DNA of 64,000 bases, from contig PBAL01000094.1 in assembly GCA_002715965.1 (NCBI GenBank), positions 1-64,000 on the forward strand, written 5' to 3'. This DNA is from Verrucomicrobiales bacterium (GTDB lineage: Bacteria > Verrucomicrobiota > Verrucomicrobiia > Limisphaerales > JAYPXF01). The notes under the pieces are model-generated. The model did not search any database. It had not been told where the DNA came from and saw only the letters and a program-made list of their open reading frames with translations. The position numbers were made by a program, and so were the translations under genes. This document shows positions 26,260 through 34,617 of this stretch, piece after piece. Position 1 is the stretch's first letter. Each line of letters begins with the position of its first letter.

Positions 26260-26832
26260 ATGATTCGCGGGTTGATATTTGATTGCGACGGCACGCTGGC
26301 CGACACCATGCCCTTGCATTGGAAGGCATGGCAGGCGGTCTGTCAGCGTCACGGCGTCCGCTTTGAGGAAGAGCGTTTCTATGCCTGGGGCGGAATCGGC
26401 TCAATCCAGATCTTTCAGACGCTCAAGGACGAGCAGGGTCTGGACATTGATCCGGTGGCGCTTAGCAAGGAGAAGGAAGAATCCTTCTTTCCATTCGCCA
26501 GGGACGTGCAACCCATCGAGCCGGTCATGCGCATTGTCCGCGAACACAAGGGGCAAGTTCCCATGGCTGTTGCGACGGGTGGGAAGCGGCGCAATTGCGA
26601 AGCGGTGCTTGGGGGACTGGGCGTTCTGGCCTGGTTTGATGCCGTCGTCACCAGCGAAGACGTGGAGAATCAGAAGCCTGCTCCGGATATTTTCCTGCAG
26701 GCGGCTGAGCGGATTGGCATTCCGCCTGAGGAATGCCGCGGCTACGAGGATACCGACCTGGGAATACAGGCCGTTCGAGCCGCGGGAATGGACGCCGTTG
26801 ATATCCGAAATCTGCTGGGCACGGCGACTTGA
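26260..26832 (+). CDS. HAD-family phosphatase, beta-phosphoglucomutase/YqaB-like
   Basis: The 190-residue protein has all four HAD motifs: DCDGTLADTMP near residue 8 (nucleophile Asp and acid Asp), AVATGGKRR near 104, the lysine in ENQKPAPDIFLQA near 147, and GYEDTDLGIQAV near 167. The small helical cap between motifs I and II fits subfamily IA sugar-phosphate phosphatases such as fructose-1-phosphatase YqaB. The exact substrate is not visible. It overlaps the start of the truncated receiver by 4 bases (ATGA-like arrangement at 26829). Confidence 0.9.
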   Translation: MIRGLIFDCDGTLADTMPLHWKAWQAVCQRHGVRFEEERFYAWGGIGSIQIFQTLKDEQGLDIDPVALSKEKEESFFPFARDVQPIEPVMRIVREHKGQVPMAVATGGKRRNCEAVLGGLGVLAWFDAVVTSEDVENQKPAPDIFLQAAERIGIPPEECRGYEDTDLGIQAVRAAGMDAVDIRNLLGTAT

Positions 26833-27164
26833 ACATTTTTCGGCTTCCCCATGATGCGCCCCGTCTTCTGCCCCCACACCCAGCGACCGAACAGAGCGTA
26901 ATCCTTATCGTCGACGACAAGCCCAAGAATAGGCAATTGCCGGATGCAATCCTGCAGCCGGAGGGCTACAAGCTCATCTTCGCCGAAAACGGCGAGGAGG
27001 TACTCCACCAATGCATCGAACATCGCCCGGGCCTCGTCCTGCTGGATGTCATGATGCCCGATATCACCGGCTTTGAGGTTTGTGAATTGGTGCGGCAGGA
27101 TCCGTCCGCGTCGCCAATCGCAAGCCGGGACCGGGCGTTGAGGTCATGCTACAGCTTCCGCTGA
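26829..27164 (+). pseudogene. Truncated response-regulator receiver domain
   Basis: The protein has VILIVDDKPKNRQLPDAILQ and the phospho-acceptor Asp in LVLLDVMMPDITGFEVCELV, so the first three quarters of a receiver domain are present. After QDPSASPI the conserved Thr/Ser and Lys segments are missing. In the next frame the end reads PGVEVMLQLPLMA, which looks like the last strand of a histidine-kinase ATPase domain. A deletion has probably fused a receiver to the tail of a kinase out of frame. The N-terminal 22 residues overlap or follow the HAD gene and are not family-like. Confidence 0.7.
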
Positions 27165-27258
27165 TGGCCTAGGCCGCTATCAGTGGCGGCTGCGCGCCTC
27201 TTCGATTTTCTCGAACTTTTTTGTAAGTTCCGCAGAATCAGCCGCCACACCCCTATCG

Positions 27259-27846
27259 ATGGCCACACATTCAGACACCAATGCGCCCACGCTCGAACAG
27301 GAAACCGCCTGGGTTCGAGCGCTTCAGGAGGGGGATTCCAAGTCTTTTGAGCCCTTGGTCGACGCCCATCTGGATCACGTCCGTGCCTTCGTCGCCTTGC
27401 GAATTCCGGAGCCTTATTTGATCAATGGAATCGCCCATGAAGCCTTCATTTTTGCCTTCAACAACATCGGCAAGTTCGACGCGGGCAGCAGTTTTCGCGC
27501 ATGGATCCGGGCCATCGCACACAATCTCATTCGAACGGAACTTCAACGATTTGCCCGCGAGCAGAAGAACCAGCTCAACTACGCCAAGCACCAGATGCTG
27601 GCGGATGATCTGGCAGCTGCTCCGACTTCGCCCACCCAGGTCAGTCCCGCGGTCGATTACCTGAAGGACTGTATCGACGGTCTTCCTGACAAGCTGAAGC
27701 AACTGGTCAAGATGCGCTACTCGGACGAGGTCCCGGTCGAATCCATCGCGCAACAACTCAAGCGCACCCAGACGAACATCTGGCAGATGCTCTTTCGCCT
27801 TCGCAAACAGTTGAAGCAATGCGTTGAAACCAAGCTCAAGGCATGA
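27259..27846 (+). CDS. ECF-type RNA polymerase sigma factor
   Basis: The 195-residue protein has sigma region 2 (LVDAHLDHVRAFVALRI through NNIGKFDAGSSFRAWIRAIA) and region 4 (LPDKLKQLVKMRYSDEVPVE followed by the helix-turn-helix IAQQLKRTQTNIWQMLFRLR). There is no region 3, as in ECF sigmas. It is the first gene of an operon: its TGA overlaps the ATG of the anti-sigma-like gene (27843-27846). It probably drives its own operon in response to an envelope signal sensed by the partner. Confidence 0.93.
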   Translation: MATHSDTNAPTLEQETAWVRALQEGDSKSFEPLVDAHLDHVRAFVALRIPEPYLINGIAHEAFIFAFNNIGKFDAGSSFRAWIRAIAHNLIRTELQRFAREQKNQLNYAKHQMLADDLAAAPTSPTQVSPAVDYLKDCIDGLPDKLKQLVKMRYSDEVPVESIAQQLKRTQTNIWQMLFRLRKQLKQCVETKLKA

Positions 27847-29246
27847 TCAGCGAGGAACAACTCATCGCCTACCTGTCCGGTCAGATCCGAGGCCCGGACC
27901 GCGATCGCTTTGAGCGGGAACTCGCGAACGATCTTGTGGCGCTGCGCCAACTTGTCGAGCAGGAGAAGATGGATGCCTCGCTTTCAATGCTCGTCGCCCA
28001 ACCGGACCGGCAGCAGGTGAAGGACTCCATTCTCGCGATCGTGGAAGGTCCGGCTGAGGTCGGGGTGAAGAGCAAGATCTACGAACGCGTTGAATACGAG
28101 ACGAAGCGGAAGTCTGCACGGGACCGCGGTTCGAAACCAGGGTTGTTCGACTGGTTCAAGCGATTGCCGGTCGGAATCCAACTGGCCAGCCTCGGAGCTT
28201 TCGCCCTTCTTTGCTTCTTTCTGGGCAAGCCTGCAGGCGGAGGCGAGCAGTATGCGAAGAACACGTCTGGCAAGCCGGGAAAACCCCAGCCGATCAGCCG
28301 CGACAAGCATCCGGTGTCACGAGAAGCCAGCAAGTGGCCCTTTGCGGCCGACAGTCCGTGGAATGCTCCGATTGGATCATCGGCCAGATTTGTGGAACCG
28401 GTCGGTGCCCAACTGGAAGCGGGAATTGTATTCTACAATGCCCAGACCGCACATCCCACCTTCAAGGCGGACGCGAATGCCAATCCCACGCAGATGCTCC
28501 TTTATCGAGCGAACACTCCGCAACCCATCGCCCGCCTGCACGTGCCGAAGGGCGAAATTCCGAACTCATCAAAGAACTTCGCCATCGTCGCTGAAGACGG
28601 GAAGACGATCTATGACATCCGGGGAGGACAACGCAACGGCAACGACATCATCGCGAACAACGTCGTCGTCGCGGACCTGACCGGTTCCGGCATGCCCGGT
28701 CAATATGACGCGCCGACTTCCACGGGTTTCAGCGATTACGCCGGAAGCCTCTGTGCGGATGACTTCCAGGGACCAATCCGACGCGCTCTTGGTGCGGTGG
28801 TCGATCCCTCCGCGCTCGCCTGGCTTCCGGACGGCAACGCCCACGTCTGGCCCGCGAGTAAAACACCCGGGAGTCTCAGACAGGCCTCCGTTCGCAATGT
28901 CGGCAATCTCCATATCGGCACGCTGCTCGCCATTCCGCCGGAGGTTGACGTCGCCAGCATCGGCGTTGGCTCGTCAGGTCCCGCTTACGAAATCGCCCGG
29001 GCCTTCCGGGATTACGGGCTTTACCTGAAGAAACCCCTGTCTGGCATGCAAAGCCGCGTCACGCCCGGCGTGAAGGCACCGTTCGGCATGTGCGGCGATC
29101 TGTCGTCGGTGAATCTCCCGCCTGATTTCGATCAACAACTTGCCCGCGTCGCCAGCTACCTTAAGGTCGTCGAAAACAACGGACCCGGTTCGGTTGGAGG
29201 CGGTGGAACACCTGCCCGGCCCGCGGCTCCGAAATTCGATAGATGA
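27843..29246 (+). CDS. Membrane anti-sigma-like protein with a large extracytoplasmic domain
   Basis: It overlaps the sigma gene by four bases, which makes it the presumed anti-sigma factor. The cytoplasmic N-terminus (MISEEQLIAYLSGQI, about 98 residues) fits an anti-sigma helix bundle but lacks the zinc HxxxCxxC motif. A membrane helix (IQLASLGAFALLCFFLG) lies near 103-120. The 300-residue outer domain starts SKWPFAADSPWNAPIGSSAR and has GNDIIANNVVVADLTGSGMP, FSDYAGSLCADDFQGPIRRA and GVKAPFGMCGDLSSV. Its SPWNxPI...GxIxxAL layout reminds me of secreted actinobacterial proteins of unknown function. The Gly/Pro-rich tail is low complexity. Confidence 0.75.
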   Translation: MISEEQLIAYLSGQIRGPDRDRFERELANDLVALRQLVEQEKMDASLSMLVAQPDRQQVKDSILAIVEGPAEVGVKSKIYERVEYETKRKSARDRGSKPGLFDWFKRLPVGIQLASLGAFALLCFFLGKPAGGGEQYAKNTSGKPGKPQPISRDKHPVSREASKWPFAADSPWNAPIGSSARFVEPVGAQLEAGIVFYNAQTAHPTFKADANANPTQMLLYRANTPQPIARLHVPKGEIPNSSKNFAIVAEDGKTIYDIRGGQRNGNDIIANNVVVADLTGSGMPGQYDAPTSTGFSDYAGSLCADDFQGPIRRALGAVVDPSALAWLPDGNAHVWPASKTPGSLRQASVRNVGNLHIGTLLAIPPEVDVASIGVGSSGPAYEIARAFRDYGLYLKKPLSGMQSRVTPGVKAPFGMCGDLSSVNLPPDFDQQLARVASYLKVVENNGPGSVGGGGTPARPAAPKFDR

Positions 29247-30583
29247 AACTCAAGCTGACTCTTCTCGCCCTTCTCACCCTTGCAATTTCCTCCAGCGCCG
29301 AATCCAACTGGCCGCAATTCCGCGGTCCCGGAGCTCGGGGTGTCGCTGAATTGACGAACGTCCCCGACCAATGGTCCGCAACGAAAAACGTCGCCTGGAA
29401 GACCGACCTCCCCGGCCGCGGTTGGTCTTCGCCAATCGTCTGGGGCGATCAGATCTTCCTCACGACGGTCATCAACAAGGGCGATCTGGAGCCGCCCAAG
29501 AAAGGCCTCTACTTCGGCGGCAATCGCGAAACCCCGGACTCGGATCACGCGTACTGGGTCTATTGTGTCAGCCTGAAAAACGGCAAGACGCTTTGGAAGG
29601 AGCGAATTCACTCCGGCATTCCCAAGACCGGCATTCACCTGAAGAGCAGCTATGGCGCGGAAACCGCCGTGACCGATGGCGAACTGGTTTACTTCTATTT
29701 CGGTGACTTGGGCATCTTCGCCTACACGCTCGATGGAAAAGCCGTCTGGTCCAAAAAACAACGTGCGCGCAAGACCCGCTACAACTGGGGCACGGCGAGT
29801 TCTCCAGTCCTGCACAAGGACCGCCTTTACCTCGTGAACGACAACGAAGAGGATTCCTACCTGGTGTCGCTCGACAAGAAAAATGGCAAACAGCTCTGGC
29901 GGACTGAACGCAAGGAAGGCAGCAACTGGTCCACGCCTTACATCTGGCAAAACAGCGAGCGCACCGAGATCGTGGTTCCCGGGACTGGTCTCACTGCCTC
30001 GTACGATCTCGAAGGCAAGATGCTCTGGCATTGGAAGGGCGGAATGTCATCCATCACAATCGCCACGCCGTACGCGGAAGGTGACCGGCTCTTTATCACC
30101 TCGGGTTACGTTGGCAGTCGTCTCAAACCGATCTATTCCGTTCGCCCGGGAGCCAAGGGGGACATCTCGATTCACCGTAGCGAGACCTCGAACAAGTTCA
30201 TCACTTGGTGCAATTGGAACTCCGCGCCCTACAACCCCAGCACGCTCCTCTATCGCGACCGCCTCTACGTGCTGCTCGATCGCGGCATGCTGAGCGCTCT
30301 CGATCCCAAGACCGGCAAACCCATCTACGATCGGGAGCGCATCCCCGAACGTCGCGCCTACACGACCAGCCCCTGGGCGAACGACGGCAAGATCTTCTGT
30401 CTCAACGAAGACGGTGTGACCTTCGTGTTTGGAGCCGGCGACAAATTCGAACTCCTCCACCGCAACCGTCTCGCCGAAGACGACATGTGCATGTCCACCC
30501 CGGCCCTTGCTGGAGACAGCCTCCTCATTCGCAGCGCTGCGCGCCTCTACTGCATTCGCTCGAAGAAGCAAAAGGGAGATTGA
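29243..30583 (+). CDS. Secreted PQQ-type beta-propeller protein
   Basis: Signal peptide KLTLLALLTLAISSSAESNW, then the NWPQFRGPGARGVAE start common in verrucomicrobial and planctomycete quinoprotein-like propellers. Blade motifs of the type G.xxW recur: SLKNGKTLWKERI, TLDGKAVWSKKQ, DKKNGKQLWRTER, DLEGKMLWHWKGG and DPKTGKPIYDRER. The length of 446 fits a 7-8 blade domain. The residues that coordinate PQQ and calcium in true dehydrogenases are not evident, so a binding or assembly role is likelier than catalysis. ATG overlaps the anti-sigma stop, making this the third gene of the sigma operon and a likely target. Confidence 0.88.
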   Translation: MKLKLTLLALLTLAISSSAESNWPQFRGPGARGVAELTNVPDQWSATKNVAWKTDLPGRGWSSPIVWGDQIFLTTVINKGDLEPPKKGLYFGGNRETPDSDHAYWVYCVSLKNGKTLWKERIHSGIPKTGIHLKSSYGAETAVTDGELVYFYFGDLGIFAYTLDGKAVWSKKQRARKTRYNWGTASSPVLHKDRLYLVNDNEEDSYLVSLDKKNGKQLWRTERKEGSNWSTPYIWQNSERTEIVVPGTGLTASYDLEGKMLWHWKGGMSSITIATPYAEGDRLFITSGYVGSRLKPIYSVRPGAKGDISIHRSETSNKFITWCNWNSAPYNPSTLLYRDRLYVLLDRGMLSALDPKTGKPIYDRERIPERRAYTTSPWANDGKIFCLNEDGVTFVFGAGDKFELLHRNRLAEDDMCMSTPALAGDSLLIRSAARLYCIRSKKQKGD

Positions 30584-30593
30584 GACAAGGCGT

Positions 30594-30729
30594 TAAGACA
30601 ACGATTAAGAGCAACCCGGCAATACACGTATGACGCGATACCAGGGTGTGTTCGAAAACCTTCCCACTATCCAATTGATTGAGCTTTTTCTTCCAGCTGC
30701 TGGAGATCGAGTTTTCGAACAGACCCCAG
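30594..30729. repeat. Composite repeat: CTTAATCGTTGTCTTA (inverted) plus palindromic module, copy 2
   Basis: 30594-30609 is the reverse complement of the CTTAATCGTTGTCTTA motif. 30602-30644 matches 23613-23654 directly. 30641-30729 is the palindromic module (CCAGGGTGTGTTCGAAAAC ... GTTTTCGAACAGACCCCAG), inverted relative to 23650-23726 and about 12 bases longer inside. It lies between the two beta-propeller genes. Confidence 0.75.
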
Positions 30730-30857
30730 ACCAATTGCATTTACGTGTCCTTGCGCGCGGGCACAATTGAAGGATGCGTCCATCCGAGCTTCCGGCACGG
30801 TGTGCGAATGACATTCGAAGTCTTGAATCGAGCATGACGCGGCATACATTCGGGCGC

Positions 30858-32111
30858 ATGCGAGCTCTGATTCTCATTCTCCTGTTCGTATCAACGATCG
30901 CCCACACGGCTTTGGCCGACTCGTTCAACTGGCCGGGCTGGCTGGGGCCAAAACGCAATGGCTGGGTGCCTGGTGTTCAGGCGCCGAAGACCTGGCCGAA
31001 GGAGTTGACGCGCGGATGGCAGATCGAGACGGGACAGGGTTACGGGTCGCCATTGGTTTCTGACGGAAAGGTGTATCAGCATGCGCGACAGGGTGAGAAT
31101 GAGGTCCTGTGGTGCATTGATCTGTCGAACGGTGAACGCTTATGGCGGCAGGCATACCGCGTGCCGTTCAAGATCGCCGGTGGTGGTGACTTCCACGGGA
31201 AAGGGCCGAAGTCATCGCCGGTCATTGCGGAGGGACGAGTGTTTACAATGGGGATCACCGGAGTTCTCACAGCGTGGGATGCCAAGAGCGGAAAGGAATT
31301 GTGGAGACGCGACTATTCCAATCGCTACCGCGGACGCTTTCGGAAGCCACACCCGAACTGGGGCGCCTCGACCTCGCCCATTGCGGACGGCAACAAGGTC
31401 ATCGTGCATTTTGGCACGGACAAGGAAGGGGTATTGGTCGCATTGGATGTGGAAGATGGGACGGAGATCTGGTCACAGGGGAACGACGGGGCGTCTTATT
31501 CATCACCCTTGATTGCGGAGATCAATGGCGTGAGGCAGGTGGTCGAGTGGAACCATAACGCGCTGGTTGGCGTGGACATCGAAACGGGCAAGGAACTATG
31601 GCGCCATCCCTTCCCACACGTCGGCACGAATCAGAACATGCCCACCCCGACGATTCACAAAGGGCGCGTGATCATCGGTGGGGAGAACCGGGGGCTGCAT
31701 TGCGTTGAACTCTTGAAGATCGACAACGACTGGACCGTGACCGAGCACTGGCACGAACGTCGGCTTGCTTTGGACATGGCGTCCACCATTGCGAACGGCG
31801 ACCTGGTGTACGGATTGTCTCACTACGAGCGTCGGCGCTTGTTCTGCGTGGACATCGACTCGGGGGATATAATCTGGAAGGGACCGGAACGCGCCGGCCA
31901 AAACGCAACGTTTCTCGCCATCCCCGGTCACGTGCTGGCCTTGATGGATCACGGGCGCCTGCACGTGTTGAAAGCGGGCACCAAGGAATTCACGAAGCTC
32001 GCGACCTACCGTGTTTCCAATCTTCCGACCTGGGCTCCTCCGGTTCTGTTGCCTGACGGTTTTCTCATCAAGGACAACAAGAACCTCACGCGTTGGAGTT
32101 TCGATCGGTAA
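30858..32111 (+). CDS. Second secreted PQQ-type beta-propeller protein
   Basis: I place the start at ATG 30858, giving the signal peptide MRALILILLFVSTIAHTALA; a longer frame from 30774 would add 28 non-signal residues. The mature protein starts NWPGWLGPKRNGWVPG, the same layout as the upstream propeller. Repeated blades include DLSNGERLWRQAY, DAKSGKELWRRDY, DVEDGTEIWSQGN, DIETGKELWRHPF and DIDSGDIIWKGPE. It is 417 residues long and periplasmic or secreted; function unknown. It is separated from the first propeller by the composite repeat, so probably has its own promoter. Confidence 0.88.
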   Translation: MRALILILLFVSTIAHTALADSFNWPGWLGPKRNGWVPGVQAPKTWPKELTRGWQIETGQGYGSPLVSDGKVYQHARQGENEVLWCIDLSNGERLWRQAYRVPFKIAGGGDFHGKGPKSSPVIAEGRVFTMGITGVLTAWDAKSGKELWRRDYSNRYRGRFRKPHPNWGASTSPIADGNKVIVHFGTDKEGVLVALDVEDGTEIWSQGNDGASYSSPLIAEINGVRQVVEWNHNALVGVDIETGKELWRHPFPHVGTNQNMPTPTIHKGRVIIGGENRGLHCVELLKIDNDWTVTEHWHERRLALDMASTIANGDLVYGLSHYERRRLFCVDIDSGDIIWKGPERAGQNATFLAIPGHVLALMDHGRLHVLKAGTKEFTKLATYRVSNLPTWAPPVLLPDGFLIKDNKNLTRWSFDR

Positions 32112-32116
32112 CGACG

Positions 32117-32884
32117 CTATTCTTGTGGCGGCTTTTGCTGTTCCGCAAATACGATCTGGCGATTGGCGCGATGGATTCCGATCAGTCCGCCCGTTAGCGG
32201 ATCGTTTGCAATGCCTTGTCCGCTGAAGGGCGCGGGTTGTTGGTCGATAAACTGAAGGACGTTTCCGTTTTCAGGCAGACGCAACCGGAACACAACCGGG
32301 TCGTCATGACCCGTCACCAGCAGATCCTTCCCTCGCCAGATTCCTCCTGAAAGACTGAAACGGCCAAGTTCGTTGATCACGGGTTTTGGGTAGGTCCAGC
32401 GCGCGAGTTCGTTCCAGTCCTGGTCATACTTTACGAAGAAGGTGCGTTGGTTGTCCTCGCCGTAGTGGGCGAAGTTGCACCACCAGAAACCGTCGCGCCG
32501 AATTGCCCAGACCAGGCTGCCCCCCGAATCGCCAAAGTCCTTGAAGACAGAAAGGCGCATCGTATCCGGGTCGAGCACCATAATCTGGCTGCGTTCGGGT
32601 TTGGTGGGGTAATTTGAGTGCGCGCAATAGAGGCGACTGTTCCAGAACAATCCGCTGTTCAGATGCTTTGCCTTCCCAGAGCTGATCGCGACCCGTTTAC
32701 CCGTCCTGCGGTCGTATTTGGCAACCGCCCGACTCGCGATCGCATAGACATGCTTTCCATGGGCTGCCGCGGCCTGGTGAGCTTCCGGTGCGGAGATGCT
32801 GCGCGTCTGTTCCCAGGCTCCCGCTTCTTGGGCGGGCGCGTTCGAGGCGTACCATGCCAAGGCGAGGATGAGCGTTCTTACCAT
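32117..32884 (-). CDS. Secreted beta-propeller-like protein of unknown function
   Basis: The 255-residue protein has a short signal peptide (MVRTLILALAWYASNAPAQE) and repeats of the type KHVYAIASRAVAKYDRRTGK, SGLFWNSRLYCAHSNYPTKP, GGSLVWAIRRDGFWWCNFAH and GIWRGKDLLVTGHDDPVVFR, i.e. four-stranded blades of a small propeller. No catalytic motif is recognised. It follows the SelW-like selenoprotein gene by 13 bases on the same strand, so it is probably the last gene of the operon that starts with the VWA/PP2C/kinase triad. It converges with the propeller at 30858-32111. Confidence 0.75.
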   Translation of the reverse strand: MVRTLILALAWYASNAPAQEAGAWEQTRSISAPEAHQAAAAHGKHVYAIASRAVAKYDRRTGKRVAISSGKAKHLNSGLFWNSRLYCAHSNYPTKPERSQIMVLDPDTMRLSVFKDFGDSGGSLVWAIRRDGFWWCNFAHYGEDNQRTFFVKYDQDWNELARWTYPKPVINELGRFSLSGGIWRGKDLLVTGHDDPVVFRLRLPENGNVLQFIDQQPAPFSGQGIANDPLTGGLIGIHRANRQIVFAEQQKPPQE

Positions 32885-32897
32885 GAGAGATGGGGGG

Positions 32898-33128
32898 TCA
32901 CAACCTGCGGGAGATTTCGTCCTTGATCGAATCGAAGTCTGGAAATTGACCGGTCTTCAACTTTGAGTAGATCAGTTCTCCGTTCGCGACGACTTCGAAG
33001 ACGCCCCCGGAAGCGGGGATCAGCTTCAACGATGCGATACGCTGTTTGTGCTCCAACAATTTGGCCGCCAGACCGACGGCTTTGGGCTCATAGTTTCAAG
33101 CCGCGCAATATTCGATGCTGATTTCCAT
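32898..33128 (-). CDS. SelW/Rdx-family selenoprotein with in-frame TGA (predicted Sec)
   Basis: From ATG 33128 the frame reads MEISIEYCAA, then TGA at 33098-33096, then NYEPKAVGLAAKLLEHKQRI and on to ISRRL and a second TGA at 32898, in all 76 codons. Both sides of the TGA match the SelT/W/H (Rdx) thioredoxin-like family: the b1 strand plus CxxU/CxxC motif, then a helix, LKLIPASGGVFEVVANGELI and the KTGQFPD element. TGA sits exactly at the second redox position (Cys8-Ala-Ala-Sec11). A SECIS-like hairpin follows. Conventional calling would miss it or begin after the TGA. It lies 50 bases after the kinase gene and 13 before the secreted protein. Probably a small cytosolic thiol redox protein. 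Confidence 0.85.
33064..33098 (-). promoter_or_regulatory. Bacterial SECIS element of the SelW-like gene
   Basis: After the UGA (33098-33096) and 15 further bases, six-pair stem GCCGUC/GGCGGC (33080-33075 with 33069-33064, including one G-U) closes the five-base loop GGUCU. Bacterial SECIS hairpins place a loop beginning with G(G)U some 16-37 bases behind the UGA so that SelB can bind; here the spacing is 21. As I recall, the E. coli fdhF loop also contains GGUCU. The hairpin lies inside the coding sequence, as is normal in bacteria. Confidence 0.75.
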
Positions 33129-33178
33129 AAACGGCAAGCTAGTGGCCCGTGCCGGCAAGGTCAAGGAAGGGAAAGCGT

Positions 33179-34606
33179 TCAGAGGAAATCGAAGATGGCA
33201 AGGCGACCGCTGTCTTCGGGGGACATGAGGACTTTGAGGCCTTCGTTGATTTCTACGGCGTGGCCGTCGCGGAGGTATTCCTGTTCATCAACGATGATCA
33301 TGTCGTGACCGCTCTGGTTCACCATCCACCACTTGTCCTGGTAGTAGCTGAAGTAGGCCTGGGGTTCGCGGTCGGATTGCTGCGGACTCACGTTGGAAAA
33401 CATGTGCCACTTGTAGAGGTAGCGGTTGTTCCAGACGGTGATGGAATGTTGTTCGTCGCTGTAAGCGCCCCCTCCCTTTTCGCGGAACAGATCGACGATG
33501 GGAATCGCGGCCGGCCAGGGGCGGGAGGTGTGGGGGCATTGCTTGGACATGCCGCGCGTGACGATGAACCACTGCTTGCCGTCCGGTGATGGGTGAATGA
33601 GGTCGAGGGTCTTGGTGAGGGCCTTCTCCCATTCGCTGGCGGTAGCACGCATGCGCGGGTTGTGCAGGCCATCGACAAAGGTTTTCTGAAAGAGGCCTTC
33701 CAGGTGGGAACCGAGTCGCGCGACGGGGATTTCCGGAGCTTCCTTCGGATGATTCGATTTGTCAGTCGGATGCTCGATGTAGAGGGCGTTCTGGCCCATG
33801 GCGAGCAGCTCATCTTCTTCCGGGCTTTTGCTGTGGATCTTCGGTCCCTGCAGGGGATGCCGAAGCAGCAAGGTTTCGTAAATGAGAACGGCGAGCGCAT
33901 GCAAATCAGTTTCAATCGAGGGAAGCGCCTTGCCGGTGACGACTTCCGGCGCGATGTAGCCGGGAGTTCCAAGCACGCTGGGTGGGGCAAGCCCGGGTAC
34001 AACGAGTGAGTCGATGTCGATCACGCAGGCGTCTCCGTGCTTGGGATCGATCAAGACGTTGTTGTGCGAAAGGTCGGAGTGCGCGAGTCCGGCAAAGTGC
34101 AATCGACGCACGGCGGTCGCCATGATGGAGCAGCACTGCACGTAGCGGAGGAAGTCACCTTTCTCGTCATCAGGCAGAAGCTTGCGGGCCTTCAGTCCGG
34201 TGAACCAACGGCCCTTCTTTTCGCGGACGTTGTTGGTGCGGTCGCGGAAGAAGAAGTTGGACCGGTAAGCCGGGCAGACGACGCCGAGGATGGGGTTGCA
34301 GAGATTGTGTCTTCGAACGAACTCAGCGGGCAGGTGCTTGGCGCCATCGACAATGGCGGTGGGCCAGCAGAAATGCTTCACCCAGTAGTCGGCCTGGGCG
34401 CCTGAAGTAGTGGGGTTGTAGTCGCCGACGATCTTGCGAACGCGGGTGCGTCTTTCGTGCGGGTCGTCGAGCTTGCCGAAGAAGAAGCCAACGACATGCT
34501 TGTGGTCCTTGCTGAAGAAGACAACCTTCTCGCCCCCGGACGCAACGGGTTCGCGTTCGAAAACGATTTCTTCCCCTTCAGTTGTCCGGACCTTCAGGTA
34601 TTCCAT
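33179..34606 (-). CDS. Protein kinase of a TerY-P-type triad
   Basis: The 475-residue protein has a kinase fold: a Gly-containing loop near 22 (VASGGEKVVFF), the catalytic loop AHSDLSHNNVLID (Asp178, Asn183), DID in place of DFG (VIDIDSL, Asp197), and GTPGYIAPE at 213-221. Both catalytic and metal-binding Asp are present, so it should be active. After residue 330 a beta-rich C-terminal domain follows (YSDEQHSITVWNNRYLYKWH, WWMVNQSGHDMIIVDEQEYL, GHAVEINEGLKVLM), loosely FHA-like. It lies 11 bases behind PP2C. In TerY-P systems this kinase and PP2C are thought to set the phosphorylation state of the VWA protein or partners. Confidence 0.88.
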   Translation of the reverse strand: MEYLKVRTTEGEEIVFEREPVASGGEKVVFFSKDHKHVVGFFFGKLDDPHERRTRVRKIVGDYNPTTSGAQADYWVKHFCWPTAIVDGAKHLPAEFVRRHNLCNPILGVVCPAYRSNFFFRDRTNNVREKKGRWFTGLKARKLLPDDEKGDFLRYVQCCSIMATAVRRLHFAGLAHSDLSHNNVLIDPKHGDACVIDIDSLVVPGLAPPSVLGTPGYIAPEVVTGKALPSIETDLHALAVLIYETLLLRHPLQGPKIHSKSPEEDELLAMGQNALYIEHPTDKSNHPKEAPEIPVARLGSHLEGLFQKTFVDGLHNPRMRATASEWEKALTKTLDLIHPSPDGKQWFIVTRGMSKQCPHTSRPWPAAIPIVDLFREKGGGAYSDEQHSITVWNNRYLYKWHMFSNVSPQQSDREPQAYFSYYQDKWWMVNQSGHDMIIVDEQEYLRDGHAVEINEGLKVLMSPEDSGRLAIFDFL

Positions 34607-34617
34607 ATCCCGCTCGT

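Noticed and set aside
33064-33128. The SelW-like TGA as an ordinary nonsense mutation
   Set aside because: The position coincides with the redox Cys/Sec site, the downstream half is undamaged and a SECIS-type hairpin is present, so selenocysteine is the simpler reading, pending the Sec machinery.
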